Positions 8,947 to 16,770 of a stretch of DNA of 64,000 bases are shown here, in pieces. The notes below the pieces were generated by a model. It had not been told where the DNA came from. It ran no database searches and worked only from the letters and a program-made list of their open reading frames with translations. Within the stretch, counting starts at the first letter, position 1. Every line of letters starts with the position of its first letter. A program made the position numbers and the translations under genes. Source of the DNA: Candidatus Bathyarchaeota archaeon (GTDB lineage Archaea > Thermoproteota > Bathyarchaeia > 40CM-2-53-6 > JALHTG01); the NCBI GenBank assembly GCA_022865705.1, contig JALHTG010000019.1, forward strand, positions 62,001 to 126,000, given 5' to 3'.

Positions 8947-10254
8947 GTGAGGCATCAGATAGAAATGTCTGAGTCCAAGGATCTATCCGCCTTTTGGGGG
9001 TTCATAAAGGATCCCCTCTACGGTTACATTCGACTCAAGGAAGCTGAGAAGAACATACTCGATACAAAGGCTGTTCAAAGGCTACGTCGAATAAAGCAGC
9101 TTAGTGGAGCAGAATATGTCTACCCTGCCGCTAATCATACCCGAATCGAGCACTCTCTTGGTGCACTCTATCTTGCTGGCACCTTGGCGTCGAGCATACC
9201 TGTGCGATTGAAACCTGACGATGTCAAGATGCTGAGGGTAGCCGCCTTGCTGCATGATGTTGGGCACCTTCCCTTCTCTCACCTCTTTGAGCCTACTATG
9301 AGAGAGGTCTTGGGAAAGACACACGAAGACTTAGGCACATGGATAATTACCAAATCTGATCTTGCAGACACGCTGCGGAAAGAAGGAATAGACCCCGATG
9401 AAATGGGCAAACTTGCAGTCGGTCTTCTGAAAGATGGCCAGAAGCCGTTCATGAATCAAATCATACGAAGTTCAGTTGATGTAGACAAGATGGATTTCAT
9501 TCTTAGGGACTCATATCATACAGGTGCAGGGTATGGCACAGTAGACATTTTTCGTCTCATCTACACAATGGATGTGTTGGATGGGGATCTGGCAGTGAAC
9601 TCTACCGCGATTCCAACCCTCGAAACCTTTCTGTTAGCGCGTCTCGAATCTTTCAGAACGATATATTTCCACAGGGCTTCCAGAGCAGCGCAAATAATGG
9701 TGCAGGAAGCATTGAAGTTAGCTGAGCCGGAGTTGAAGCTCCTATCTTTCAGAACTCCGGAAGAATATCTCGCTATGGACGACTACTGTGTCTGGTCTAG
9801 ACTCAAATCATGTGCTAGATCGAAATCACTTATTGAAGATCTTGAGAATCGGAGACTGATCAAATGCTGCTACGAGAAAACAACCTTCGCGAAGGATGAA
9901 CTGGTTTCCAGTGTTTTCACCAATGATTCAGTACGGAAGAACGTGGAGCGAGAAATAGCCCGCAAGGCAAAGGTAGACCCGGAACAGGTTTACATCGATG
10001 TTCCTTCTCTTCCCTCTGTACCATACCACTACGCCATGCAGATGGAACCGATGGACATTCCTGTTTTTCACGAAACCAGAGACGGAAAGAAGGTTCGACT
10101 CAGGTTGACCGATCTCTCTCAGATAGTCAGTGTGATGCGCGTATTCATGAACATAGTTCGTGTATACTCAGTCCAAAAGCATCGGGATGCCGTGATGAGA
10201 GCTTCGGAAGAAGTTCTCGGAAAACCAACGCTCTCTTCGCAAGTATCCTACTGA
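8947..10254 (+). CDS. HD-domain phosphohydrolase (SAMHD1/YdhJ-like)
   Basis: A 435-residue member of the COG1078 HD superfamily, which includes SAMHD1 and bacterial dNTP triphosphohydrolases. Metal ligands are visible: HTRIEHSLG (first His), LLHDVGHLPFSH (HD pair) and SVDVDKMDFILRD (final Asp). A C-terminal domain of about 200 residues follows. Substrate is inferred as a nucleotide from family membership. GTG 8947 is the longest start; ATG 8965 is an alternative. It diverges from tmk. Confidence 0.88.
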   Translation: MRHQIEMSESKDLSAFWGFIKDPLYGYIRLKEAEKNILDTKAVQRLRRIKQLSGAEYVYPAANHTRIEHSLGALYLAGTLASSIPVRLKPDDVKMLRVAALLHDVGHLPFSHLFEPTMREVLGKTHEDLGTWIITKSDLADTLRKEGIDPDEMGKLAVGLLKDGQKPFMNQIIRSSVDVDKMDFILRDSYHTGAGYGTVDIFRLIYTMDVLDGDLAVNSTAIPTLETFLLARLESFRTIYFHRASRAAQIMVQEALKLAEPELKLLSFRTPEEYLAMDDYCVWSRLKSCARSKSLIEDLENRRLIKCCYEKTTFAKDELVSSVFTNDSVRKNVEREIARKAKVDPEQVYIDVPSLPSVPYHYAMQMEPMDIPVFHETRDGKKVRLRLTDLSQIVSVMRVFMNIVRVYSVQKHRDAVMRASEEVLGKPTLSSQVSY

Positions 10255-10586
10255 TTTTGTTTCGGAGAAAGGTCATCCAGAAGGGCTGCTGCGATTCTAA
10301 TTCCTTCGGCTTCTGATGTTTCCACATGGACCGAGGCTAGGCTCATCTTTCCAAAGACACCAGCGATTCTCTCAGCTAGGGCCCTAGCAGACAACATATG
10401 TTTTCCCCCTAGCAATATTGAAGATGTTACCACTTGACTATTTGCTGGTGCCGGCAAAGCGATAGCAAGAGTTCCAAGCTTCATATTTCTCTCGTAGAAG
10501 AATGCTAGGACCGCATTACTAAGTTCCAACAGACTCAGAAGAAATACTCTTCCATTCTTCTCCATGCTCGCATTCTTGAACGACAT
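10248..10586 (-). CDS. Small conserved-looking protein, possibly proteasome-assembly-chaperone-like
   Basis: A 112-residue soluble protein whose 3' end overlaps the HD gene by 7 bases, tail to tail. Alternating hydrophobic strands are followed by a glycine turn and long helix (SILLGGKHMLSARALAERI). This layout recalls PAC3/PAC4-type proteasome assembly chaperones, but the resemblance is by pattern only and no catalytic residues are evident. It ends before the Clp1-like gene, which lies upstream on the same strand. Function is not assigned. Confidence 0.6.
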   Translation of the reverse strand: MSFKNASMEKNGRVFLLSLLELSNAVLAFFYERNMKLGTLAIALPAPANSQVVTSSILLGGKHMLSARALAERIAGVFGKMSLASVHVETSEAEGIRIAAALLDDLSPKQNQ

Positions 10587-10658
10587 AGCTAATCCTCGGT
10601 AAGTCTGTTGTCAATCAACATATGGAGATCTAGAGTAGTCATCTCCTATGTCTCAACC

Positions 10659-11744
10659 TCAGGATGTGAGTTCCTTTCCGGAAGGGTCGAGTTTTACAGC
10701 GCCAAACTCAATCGTTTTTACCAGTCCTCTGAAAGGAGTGTAAACCTTCATAATTCGCTCTTTCTGCTCCACACCTTTCAAAATCCCTATGTTGAGAAGT
10801 AGTTCGTCGTCATCCAAGAATCCTGTCATCGAATTGAGTTTTTGAGGCGCACCTCTCAATCTACCGTTTCTCAATTCCGCCCCCACAAGTTTCACCTGAG
10901 TGAAGTCTATGTTTCGACAGATACTGTTCGCAAGATGTTTTCTGTACGCTAGCTCTCTTAGCCTCCTTCTTTCCTCTCGCCCTCTTTTCTTTATGATTGT
11001 TGGAGGGTAAACAATAACCGCGGTAGTCTTTGTTGCGTTTACTATGGAACCCAATTGATCATCAGTTTGTATCGCGGCCACGAGGTCTGGGCAGACTTCA
11101 CTAATCATTCTGGCCTTGAAAGCGCAGGCTTCGTCGCCCGTAGTCCAACCATCGGTGTTTATGATCAGAGGGTCTTGACCAGTCGAACGTTCCATGAGTT
11201 TCTTTATGCCCGAGATAACCTTGTCCTTGACCAGCGTCGGACTAGTGTGTCCCACAAAGAACATCGAAATAGGGTTAAGATCTGCCAGCGATAACAAGTA
11301 CTCATCCGTCGTCCCAAGCCCAATTGTTGCAGGTGGGCCTATGTCAGACTGGCCTACGTCTGCATCGATCACCGATACCCGCTGATATTTCTCCAAAAGC
11401 ATGTTAGTGAGATAGGTGCATAGAGTGCTCTTCCCTGAATCTGTGGGTCCAATAGCAAGGATCTTTGGATTTGGCAGTTCTAGGGTTGTATTGGCGAGGT
11501 TCTCCCAGGAACTTGGTATTGTAGTTCCTGTAAACTCCCTGCGGCTGGCTACCTCCCCCAAAGAGACTTGGAGGACGCTATTGGTCACCGCCTCAATCGG
11601 AATCTGTCTATCTTCTCTTACGAGTAGTCTTTCTTCTTTTTTAATAGGCGCACCTAAAACTTCTGCCTCACCCTCAATCAACACCAGTGATGCTGGGCCG
11701 GAGACCAGCAGGGTTCTTCCTGCGGCCAGAGTCGCTTTTTCCAT
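10659..11744 (-). CDS. Clp1/Grc3-family polynucleotide 5'-hydroxyl kinase
   Basis: Family members phosphorylate 5'-OH ends of RNA (and DNA) using ATP; archaeal homologues are active kinases implicated in RNA processing. Walker A GPTDSGKST is seen, followed by a Walker B-like SVIDADVGQSD and the NTDGWTTG segment typical of Clp1/Grc3. I chose ATG 11744 over ATG 11777 because a TATA-like CTTAAATGCA (minus strand, 11773-11782) overlaps the upstream ATG, so transcription should begin near 11752. This gives 361 residues. It is divergent from radB. Confidence 0.88.
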   Translation of the reverse strand: MEKATLAAGRTLLVSGPASLVLIEGEAEVLGAPIKKEERLLVREDRQIPIEAVTNSVLQVSLGEVASRREFTGTTIPSSWENLANTTLELPNPKILAIGPTDSGKSTLCTYLTNMLLEKYQRVSVIDADVGQSDIGPPATIGLGTTDEYLLSLADLNPISMFFVGHTSPTLVKDKVISGIKKLMERSTGQDPLIINTDGWTTGDEACAFKARMISEVCPDLVAAIQTDDQLGSIVNATKTTAVIVYPPTIIKKRGREERRRLRELAYRKHLANSICRNIDFTQVKLVGAELRNGRLRGAPQKLNSMTGFLDDDELLLNIGILKGVEQKERIMKVYTPFRGLVKTIEFGAVKLDPSGKELTS

Positions 11745-11772
11745 CGTGCGCCTCGTCCTTGAACGTTCCTTA

Positions 11773-11782
11773 TGCATTTAAG
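11773..11782 (-). promoter_or_regulatory. TATA-like box before the Clp1/Grc3 gene
   Basis: Minus-strand CTTAAATGCA. Expected start of transcription 25-27 bases downstream (near 11752) lies just before ATG 11744, implying a very short leader and excluding ATG 11777. Confidence 0.5.
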
Positions 11783-11826
11783 GTAATCTCGGGTGAAGAT
11801 ATGGCCAAAATAAAGATGGACCACAG

Positions 11827-12531
11827 TTGACATCCCGACCAAGTGTAGTCTCGACCAGATGCCCATCCCTCGATGCAATACTTCAAGGAGGATTCCCATT
11901 CTCTCGGCTTAGCCTCGTCTATGGAGAAGCTTCGACCGGAAAGACGACCTTGGCCACTCAATGTTCGATCGAATGTGCCAGCAGAGGCCTCAAGACGCTG
12001 TACATCGATGCAGATAGATCATTTTCACATACTCGACTCTCCCAACTAGCAGAGGGTGACTTCGAGAAGATCGGTGAAGGTATCATTCTGTTTGTGCCCG
12101 AGACTTTCTCAGAGCAAAGATCACTGGTTGAGCGAATAGAGAGTTTCATCACAGGAAGCACTGGGCTAATAGTAGTGGACACCATAACTTCACTCTATCG
12201 TTCTTTTCTGGGACCGACAGAAAAGGTGTTTGTGCAGAACAGAGAGTTGAACAGGCAACTGGCGTATCTCGCAGAGTTAGCCTCAATGAGACATGTGGCA
12301 GTGCTTCTCATAAGCCAAGTTCACGCTCTCCCCTTTCGCCCTGGTCATCAAATTGAACCTGTGGCGAAACGTATCCTTACATACTGGTCCGAGGTCGTAC
12401 TGAAGCTAACCTCAACAGCAAACCCCATGGTGAAAGAGGCTCGGCTCGAACGATACTGTTCAGCTAACATTCCTATCGCATCATGTTTCTTGAAGATAAC
12501 CGAAAGAGGATTGGTAAAGGCTGATGTGTAG
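11827..12531 (+). CDS. radB: RadB-like recombinase paralogue (RecA fold)
   Basis: RadB is an archaeal RadA paralogue that assists recombination. Its 234 residues cover only the RecA core, lacking RadA's N-terminal helix-hairpin-helix domain. Walker A GEASTGKTT is near residue 33, the Walker B strand GLIVVDTITSLYR near 115-127, and the LLISQVHA motif near 160. The TTG start at 11827 gives a normal N-terminus (TSRPSVVSTRCPSLDAIL). Some archaeal RecA-like ATPases look similar, so the symbol is likely but not certain. Confidence 0.85.
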   Translation: MTSRPSVVSTRCPSLDAILQGGFPFSRLSLVYGEASTGKTTLATQCSIECASRGLKTLYIDADRSFSHTRLSQLAEGDFEKIGEGIILFVPETFSEQRSLVERIESFITGSTGLIVVDTITSLYRSFLGPTEKVFVQNRELNRQLAYLAELASMRHVAVLLISQVHALPFRPGHQIEPVAKRILTYWSEVVLKLTSTANPMVKEARLERYCSANIPIASCFLKITERGLVKADV

Positions 12532-12570
12532 GGCTACTCATCTTCGGGAATATGAGGGAAGGATGGTTCA

Positions 12571-13077
12571 TTGGAACTGGTCATAGACCTGGCGGACGTG
12601 CTGTCAGCTCTTCTCTTCATCATTCCTTCATATGCGGCCAACTCAGTTCCAGCAATCTTTGGAGGGGGAACTCCAATAGATCTTGGAAGAAGGTTCATTG
12701 ATGGTGAGAGGATATTTGGTTCTCACAAGACAATCAAGGGGTTCGCTAGTGGGCTTTCTGCTGGCTTTCTCGTTTCTATTCTGATAGGGGCCCTCTTCTC
12801 AGTTGAGTTTTTTGTCTCTTCCGCTCTGATATCAATAGGGGCTCTGGGAGGCGATCTTCTCGGAGCATTCATCAAGAGGCGCTTGAAGCTTCCTCCAGGC
12901 TATCCATTGCCGTTGCTGGATCAGCTTGACTTCGTTTTTGGTGGATTGTTGATTCTATATCCTTTCTATGGGCTGAGTTCAGGGGCAGTCTTTCTTATCT
13001 TGGTAGTTACCCCAGCCATTCACGTGCTTGCGAACATGATAGCCTATCTTCTGAGGTTCAAGGAGACCTTCTGGTAG
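12571..13077 (+). CDS. carS: CDP-archaeol synthase
   Basis: CarS transfers CTP to 2,3-di-O-geranylgeranylglyceryl phosphate, making the activated precursor of archaeal phospholipids. The 168-residue protein has about five hydrophobic segments and the conserved cytoplasmic motifs GGGTPIDLG and GSHKTIKGF (about 31-58), GDLLGAFIKRRLKLPPG (about 94-110) and LLDQLDFV. It is an integral membrane enzyme. TTG 12571 follows a ggaagga site. It lies 39 bases after radB and may be co-transcribed. Confidence 0.95.
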   Translation: MELVIDLADVLSALLFIIPSYAANSVPAIFGGGTPIDLGRRFIDGERIFGSHKTIKGFASGLSAGFLVSILIGALFSVEFFVSSALISIGALGGDLLGAFIKRRLKLPPGYPLPLLDQLDFVFGGLLILYPFYGLSSGAVFLILVVTPAIHVLANMIAYLLRFKETFW

Positions 13078-13085
13078 ATTTTACA

Positions 13086-13535
13086 CTAGTAGCCTATTTT
13101 TGATGATAGGAACGAGGTGCAATAATAGACTGCGATGAGTGTGACCATAAGTCCAAGGATGAGTGTAATGTAGGCTTGTCTTGGATTGTAGACTTGGCGA
13201 GTACTTCTGAGAAGTAGGTAGAGGCCCAGCACCCCGAGGAAATAAAGAAGGCCGGCCAATATACTCTCGTTCAAAGTCTGAATGCTAATGCTGCCTTTAT
13301 AGACGAACGTCCATCCTGACCCTTTCGGTAATAGAGCAAGGGGTGTCTCCAATATGTCGAAAACTCCACCAGCCAAGATGAAGACCACGAAGAACATCAT
13401 AGCGAAGACAAGAAGAGTCGTGGATGGCCTTCTCGCTCTTGTTTGTGGAATTCCTATTGCGCGAAATCTGTAGCCAAGATTCACGAAGAATCTCCTTGCT
13501 CTCCACGAGATCTTGCCGACCCTATTCTTCAGCAT
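13086..13535 (-). CDS. Ost3/Ost6 (MAGT1/TUSC3)-like membrane protein
   Basis: A 149-residue membrane protein with helices at about 41-62, 91-110 and 121-143. The order of motifs parallels the last three membrane helices of eukaryotic OST subunits Ost3/Ost6: a hydrophobic helix ending GGVFDILETP (human MAGT1 has SGQMWNHIRGPP), a loop with YKGSISIQTLNES (YIHGSSQAQFVAE), and a last helix ending SFLSSKIGY (SIFRSKYHGYPY). The luminal thioredoxin domain of Ost3/6 is absent. In eukaryotes these subunits bind STT3 and aid N-glycosylation; the STT3 homologue AglB lies 7 kb away. Homology is by eye, and the role is inferred. Confidence 0.6.
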   Translation of the reverse strand: MLKNRVGKISWRARRFFVNLGYRFRAIGIPQTRARRPSTTLLVFAMMFFVVFILAGGVFDILETPLALLPKGSGWTFVYKGSISIQTLNESILAGLLYFLGVLGLYLLLRSTRQVYNPRQAYITLILGLMVTLIAVYYCTSFLSSKIGY

Positions 13536-13668
13536 TTGGCGTCCAACACCATGTCCCCAGACACTTATGACAGGGTAAACTTAAGCATATCCCAAGATAT
13601 CTTGCATGCATTGATCACCAAAACTCTAGAATTTCTCGTGGTACAGAGTTGTGAGTGTCAAAATAAGG

Positions 13669-13677
13669 TTAAAATAC
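13669..13677 (+). promoter_or_regulatory. TATA-like box before the zinc-ribbon gene
   Basis: TTAAAATAC in an AT-rich stretch. It predicts transcription from about 13700, giving a leader of under 20 bases before ATG 13717. Confidence 0.4.
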
Positions 13678-13716
13678 ATTGGCCTTTTCGTATAGCGCAG
13701 AAGCCGTGAAGAACAT

Positions 13717-13902
13717 ATGCCCCAAAAGATTCTATGCTCAGCCTGCAATACCCCTCTTTACGATGGCTTCGAACTCGAATCTCCTCTTGAGATTATTCAG
13801 AGGAATGGTGGGGCATGTCCAAAGTGTGGGCGAAAGCTTAGCTTTGACCCAGACGCCATCAAAATAATTCCCGTCGAAGAGATGAAGAGTCAGAAGAGAT
13901 AG
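13717..13902 (+). CDS. Small zinc-ribbon protein
   Basis: Sixty-one residues with two CxxC pairs, CSACNTPL (about 8-15) and CPKCGRKL (about 34-41), forming one zinc ribbon separated by a helical insert (LEIIQRN). The short acidic/basic tail has no further domain. Small archaeal proteins of this type are common and uncharacterised. ATG 13717 is preferred over the overlapping +2 frame (13679-13867) because only this frame gives the paired cysteines. It precedes gcvT on the same strand. Confidence 0.8.
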   Translation: MPQKILCSACNTPLYDGFELESPLEIIQRNGGACPKCGRKLSFDPDAIKIIPVEEMKSQKR

Positions 13903-13967
13903 GGTTTAAGCTTATCAACTTTGTAGGCATCGATATAGCCTCCCATATTTGTCGGGAGAAACTGAAG

Positions 13968-15098
13968 ATGCCTAATAGAACTCAACTATACGACTTTCAT
14001 ATCAAGAACGGCCATATGATCGAATTCGCAGGATTTGAGCTACCCATATGGTACAAAGGAATTGTGCCTGAGTGCAAAGCGGTAAGAAACAGTGTTGGGA
14101 TCTTCGACGTTTCTCATATGGGCAGAGCTCTGATCTCGGGAGAAGACGCAGCCGGATTCCTCGACTACGTCACAACGAATGATGTTGCTGCTTTGGATAC
14201 AGGTCGAGGGCACTACTCGGTCATGTGCAACGAAAAGGGAGGAATCATCGATGACATCATTGTCTGCAGACTGACAGAGAAACAATACCTAATGGTTTTC
14301 AACGCAGGGAACCGCGAGAAAGATCTAGATTGGCTAAACAGAAACGCGAAGCGTTACAACGTAGAGATACAACATGTATCTGGCCAGATTTCCATGTTCG
14401 CGGTTCAAGGCCCTAATGCCAGACACATTCTTCAAGAAATCTGTAACGAAAATGTCTCCGAGATCCCCAGATTCGGCGGAAGGTACGTGCACCTTGGTGA
14501 TATTCGAGGGTTTGTTACGCGGACAGGATATACTGGAGAAGATGGCTTTGAGATATTCACTTTGGACTCGCCAGTAGAACAACCCTCAAGAGCAGTCACT
14601 GTGTGGAATGCAATATTGAATCACGGTATGAAATTCGACATACAGCCGTGTGGCTTGGGGGCGCGTGATGTTCTACGATTGGAAGCCGGGATGTGTCTCT
14701 ACGGCAATGACATAACCGAATCGACAACACCGCTCCAAGCTAGATTGGGGTTCGTCGTCAAATCAGCGAAGGCTGAGTTCATAGGACGAGATGTTTTGAT
14801 CAAAGAGAAAGCTGAAGGCGCGAAGGAAGTCAGAGTGGGACTGAAGGCTCTAGATCCCGGAATACCCCGAGCTGAGTGTGGCATCTTGAGAGATACCGAA
14901 GTCGTCGGGAAAGTGACGAGCGGAACGTTCTCGCCCACAACAAACCAGGGGATAGCAATGGGATATGTTCCAAAGGAATACTCAAAGATCGGCGAGAATG
15001 TGATGATTAGAGTTCGTGACAGGAGTCTACGAGCAGAGGTCACAGGATTTCCTTTCTACGACACATCAAAGTACGGCTGGCAAAGAACAGGGAAATGA
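13968..15098 (+). CDS. gcvT: Aminomethyltransferase (glycine cleavage T protein)
   Basis: Transfers the methylene group from lipoyl-bound aminomethyl on GcvH to tetrahydrofolate or an archaeal pterin, releasing ammonia. The 376-residue protein shows N-terminal GIFDVSHMGR, the folate-binding TRTGYTGEDGFEIF segment, GLGARDVLRLEAGMCLYGND, and the C-terminal barrel ending KYGWQRTGK. gcvH follows 79 bases downstream with its own TATA box. The glycine decarboxylase (GcvPA/GcvPB) and dihydrolipoamide dehydrogenase genes are not in the window. Confidence 0.96.
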   Translation: MPNRTQLYDFHIKNGHMIEFAGFELPIWYKGIVPECKAVRNSVGIFDVSHMGRALISGEDAAGFLDYVTTNDVAALDTGRGHYSVMCNEKGGIIDDIIVCRLTEKQYLMVFNAGNREKDLDWLNRNAKRYNVEIQHVSGQISMFAVQGPNARHILQEICNENVSEIPRFGGRYVHLGDIRGFVTRTGYTGEDGFEIFTLDSPVEQPSRAVTVWNAILNHGMKFDIQPCGLGARDVLRLEAGMCLYGNDITESTTPLQARLGFVVKSAKAEFIGRDVLIKEKAEGAKEVRVGLKALDPGIPRAECGILRDTEVVGKVTSGTFSPTTNQGIAMGYVPKEYSKIGENVMIRVRDRSLRAEVTGFPFYDTSKYGWQRTGK

Positions 15099-15141
15099 GT
15101 GACACGACAGAAACTCGGGGACTGATGTTCGAATCAGCAAC

Positions 15142-15149
15142 ATATATAC
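15142..15149 (+). promoter_or_regulatory. TATA box of gcvH
   Basis: ATATATAC within catatatact, about 30 bases before ATG 15178. A purine-rich ggaaaggga immediately before the ATG serves as ribosome-binding site. Confidence 0.55.
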
Positions 15150-15177
15150 TACCCAAGAATCCGATGAAGGAAAGGGA

Positions 15178-15591
15178 ATGCCTTTGAAAGTAAACGACTA
15201 CGAAGTTCCTGAAGGACTCTACTACACCAAAGAACACGAATGGATCAAGCTGGAGGGAAACAACTGTCGAATCGGTGTGACCGACTACGCTCAGAAATCT
15301 CTTCACGAAATAGTTTTCGTGGATCTTCCAAAAGCCGGAGCCAAAGTGACTCGATCTCAATCGTTGGGTTCAGTCGAGTCAGTAAAGGCGGTTGCTGATG
15401 TATTCGCTCCAGTATCAGGCGAAGTCAAAGAGACAAACATGAAGCTGGCGGATACTCCTGAACTTGTGAATCAACAGCCCTATGGCGATGGTTGGATAGT
15501 TGTTATTGAACCCGCTAGCCTTGATGACGAGATAAAAGGCCTACTTGACTCCAAGGGATATGCAGATTTCCTGAAGACCCAACTCAAATGA
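15178..15591 (+). CDS. gcvH: Glycine cleavage system H protein
   Basis: The lipoyl carrier of the glycine cleavage system, shuttling the aminomethyl group between GcvP, GcvT and dihydrolipoamide dehydrogenase. The lipoylation lysine lies in SVESVKAVADVFAPVSG (about residues 63-79). Length 137 is slightly over the usual 125-130. It converges on the COG3199 kinase gene, with stop codons one base apart (15591/15593). In archaea lacking a full cleavage system, GcvH may also serve lipoate assembly; context here favours glycine metabolism because gcvT is adjacent. Confidence 0.96.
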   Translation: MPLKVNDYEVPEGLYYTKEHEWIKLEGNNCRIGVTDYAQKSLHEIVFVDLPKAGAKVTRSQSLGSVESVKAVADVFAPVSGEVKETNMKLADTPELVNQQPYGDGWIVVIEPASLDDEIKGLLDSKGYADFLKTQLK

Positions 15592-15592
15592 C

Positions 15593-16648
15593 CTATTCCA
15601 CTTTCATAACCGTTTCTTCTCGATAATCTGTGATCACTCTAATGTAACCTCGCAACTGTCTGTCAACTTCCTCATCTCCGGTATCTACTAGCAATCTTTT
15701 CTGGGGAAGCCTCTGCAGCTTGTTTCTTGTAGCAACGACGATTATGTTCTCTCTTCCCACTTTTCTTATGACTTCAGGGCTGATCTGTTGGTTTCCTCGG
15801 CCGAAGATGTAGGCCTGTCCTCCTATCGGTGTAACCACTATCTTGGTTGGGTGATCCCGAATCAACTCAAGCAATCTTCTCTCATCAACATCCTTTGCCA
15901 GCACACGTGTGTCGCGAATTACATCGACTCCAAGCAACGTTTTCTCTACACCAAGCATGTCTGCGATAGCTTTTACAGTCGTTCCGGGAGCAAGAACATA
16001 CAACTCGTTTTGGTTCATCTCTTCGCTGATATGTTTGGCGATCGCGCGCTGTTGTTCAGCTTCATCCTCAGTCTGAACTGTTGCTGTCTTGACCCATTGC
16101 ACGAATCCAGGTTCATAGGGAACTTTCATGTATCCGTACAGTTTTGCTGATAGGCGCCCCGCTCTGAACTCTTTCTCATCTACATCCATAACTTCGCCTT
16201 GTTCGATAGGGAGTTCCCCTAAAAAGTAGCTGATTGTGATTCTGGCTGCATGGGATGGATTTGTTGCGAAGACAGAACTGTGCATCTTTACTCCGGCGGG
16301 AATTCCAAGGACCGGAACTCTGCTGTCGATCGCATCCAAAATGTCCCTTGCAGTTCCATCACCTCCTGCAAAGAGCAGTAGATCCACAGTTTTCTCCGCG
16401 AGAATCTTTGCCGTCATCTTTGTGTCGTCTGCAGTGGTTCTTTGAGGTGCTTCTCTAACTATTATTGGAGAGAAGCCGGATGCTTTGGCCTCTTTTTCTC
16501 CCATTTCTCCAGAAGACGTGTAGATCTCAATAAGGCTTTGATATGAGCTGAGTTGCTCCAGTGTTTGGTTTGCTCTGCGAGAAGCGATTGGGATTGCGCC
16601 TCGTCTCAGTGCTTCATCTATGGTTCCTACTCCGTCGGTGCCCTTCAA
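15593..16648 (-). CDS. ATP-NAD/AcoX-type kinase (COG3199), N-terminus displaced by a frameshift
   Basis: A 351-residue NAD-kinase-fold protein of the COG3199 family. KGTDGVGTIDEAL is at 2-14, the nucleotide-binding LLFAGGDGTARDI near 90-102, PAGVKMHSSVFA near 117-128, and a C-terminal GGQAYIFGRGNQQ region is present. The usual N-terminal strand (GLIVNPIAG) is missing from this frame because the frame closes upstream with a TAG. It occurs 85-50 bases upstream in another frame, so the present TTG start at 16648 is probably not the ancestral one. Substrate is uncertain; a second, standard NAD kinase lies at 41.6 kb. Confidence 0.75.
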   Translation of the reverse strand: MKGTDGVGTIDEALRRGAIPIASRRANQTLEQLSSYQSLIEIYTSSGEMGEKEAKASGFSPIIVREAPQRTTADDTKMTAKILAEKTVDLLLFAGGDGTARDILDAIDSRVPVLGIPAGVKMHSSVFATNPSHAARITISYFLGELPIEQGEVMDVDEKEFRAGRLSAKLYGYMKVPYEPGFVQWVKTATVQTEDEAEQQRAIAKHISEEMNQNELYVLAPGTTVKAIADMLGVEKTLLGVDVIRDTRVLAKDVDERRLLELIRDHPTKIVVTPIGGQAYIFGRGNQQISPEVIRKVGRENIIVVATRNKLQRLPQKRLLVDTGDEEVDRQLRGYIRVITDYREETVMKVE

Positions 16649-16733
16649 CGCGACCCTGCCGCTTAACAGGCTGATTTGATGCCTCTAGTCCGGCGATTGG
16701 GTTGACGATGAGGCCAAGCTTCTTTGTTGACAT
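16649..16733 (-). pseudogene. Detached N-terminal fragment of the COG3199 kinase
   Basis: ATG 16733 opens MSTKKLGLIVNPIAGL, the first beta-strand and phosphate-binding turn expected for COG3199 kinases, but in a frame one base off the rest of the gene. Between NPIAGL and GRVALKGTDG, where related proteins have only one or two glycines, there are about 25 extra bases. Their length is not a multiple of three, which accounts for the shift. The cause could be true gene decay or an assembly error. Confidence 0.6.
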
Positions 16734-16770
16734 ACATGTTCTCCTTCGCAGATGACTGAGCTATTAAGTC

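Noticed and set aside
13679..13867. 62-codon frame overlapping the small zinc-ribbon gene
   Set aside because: The overlapping frame at 13717-13902 has paired CxxC motifs and a promoter at the right distance; this one has neither.
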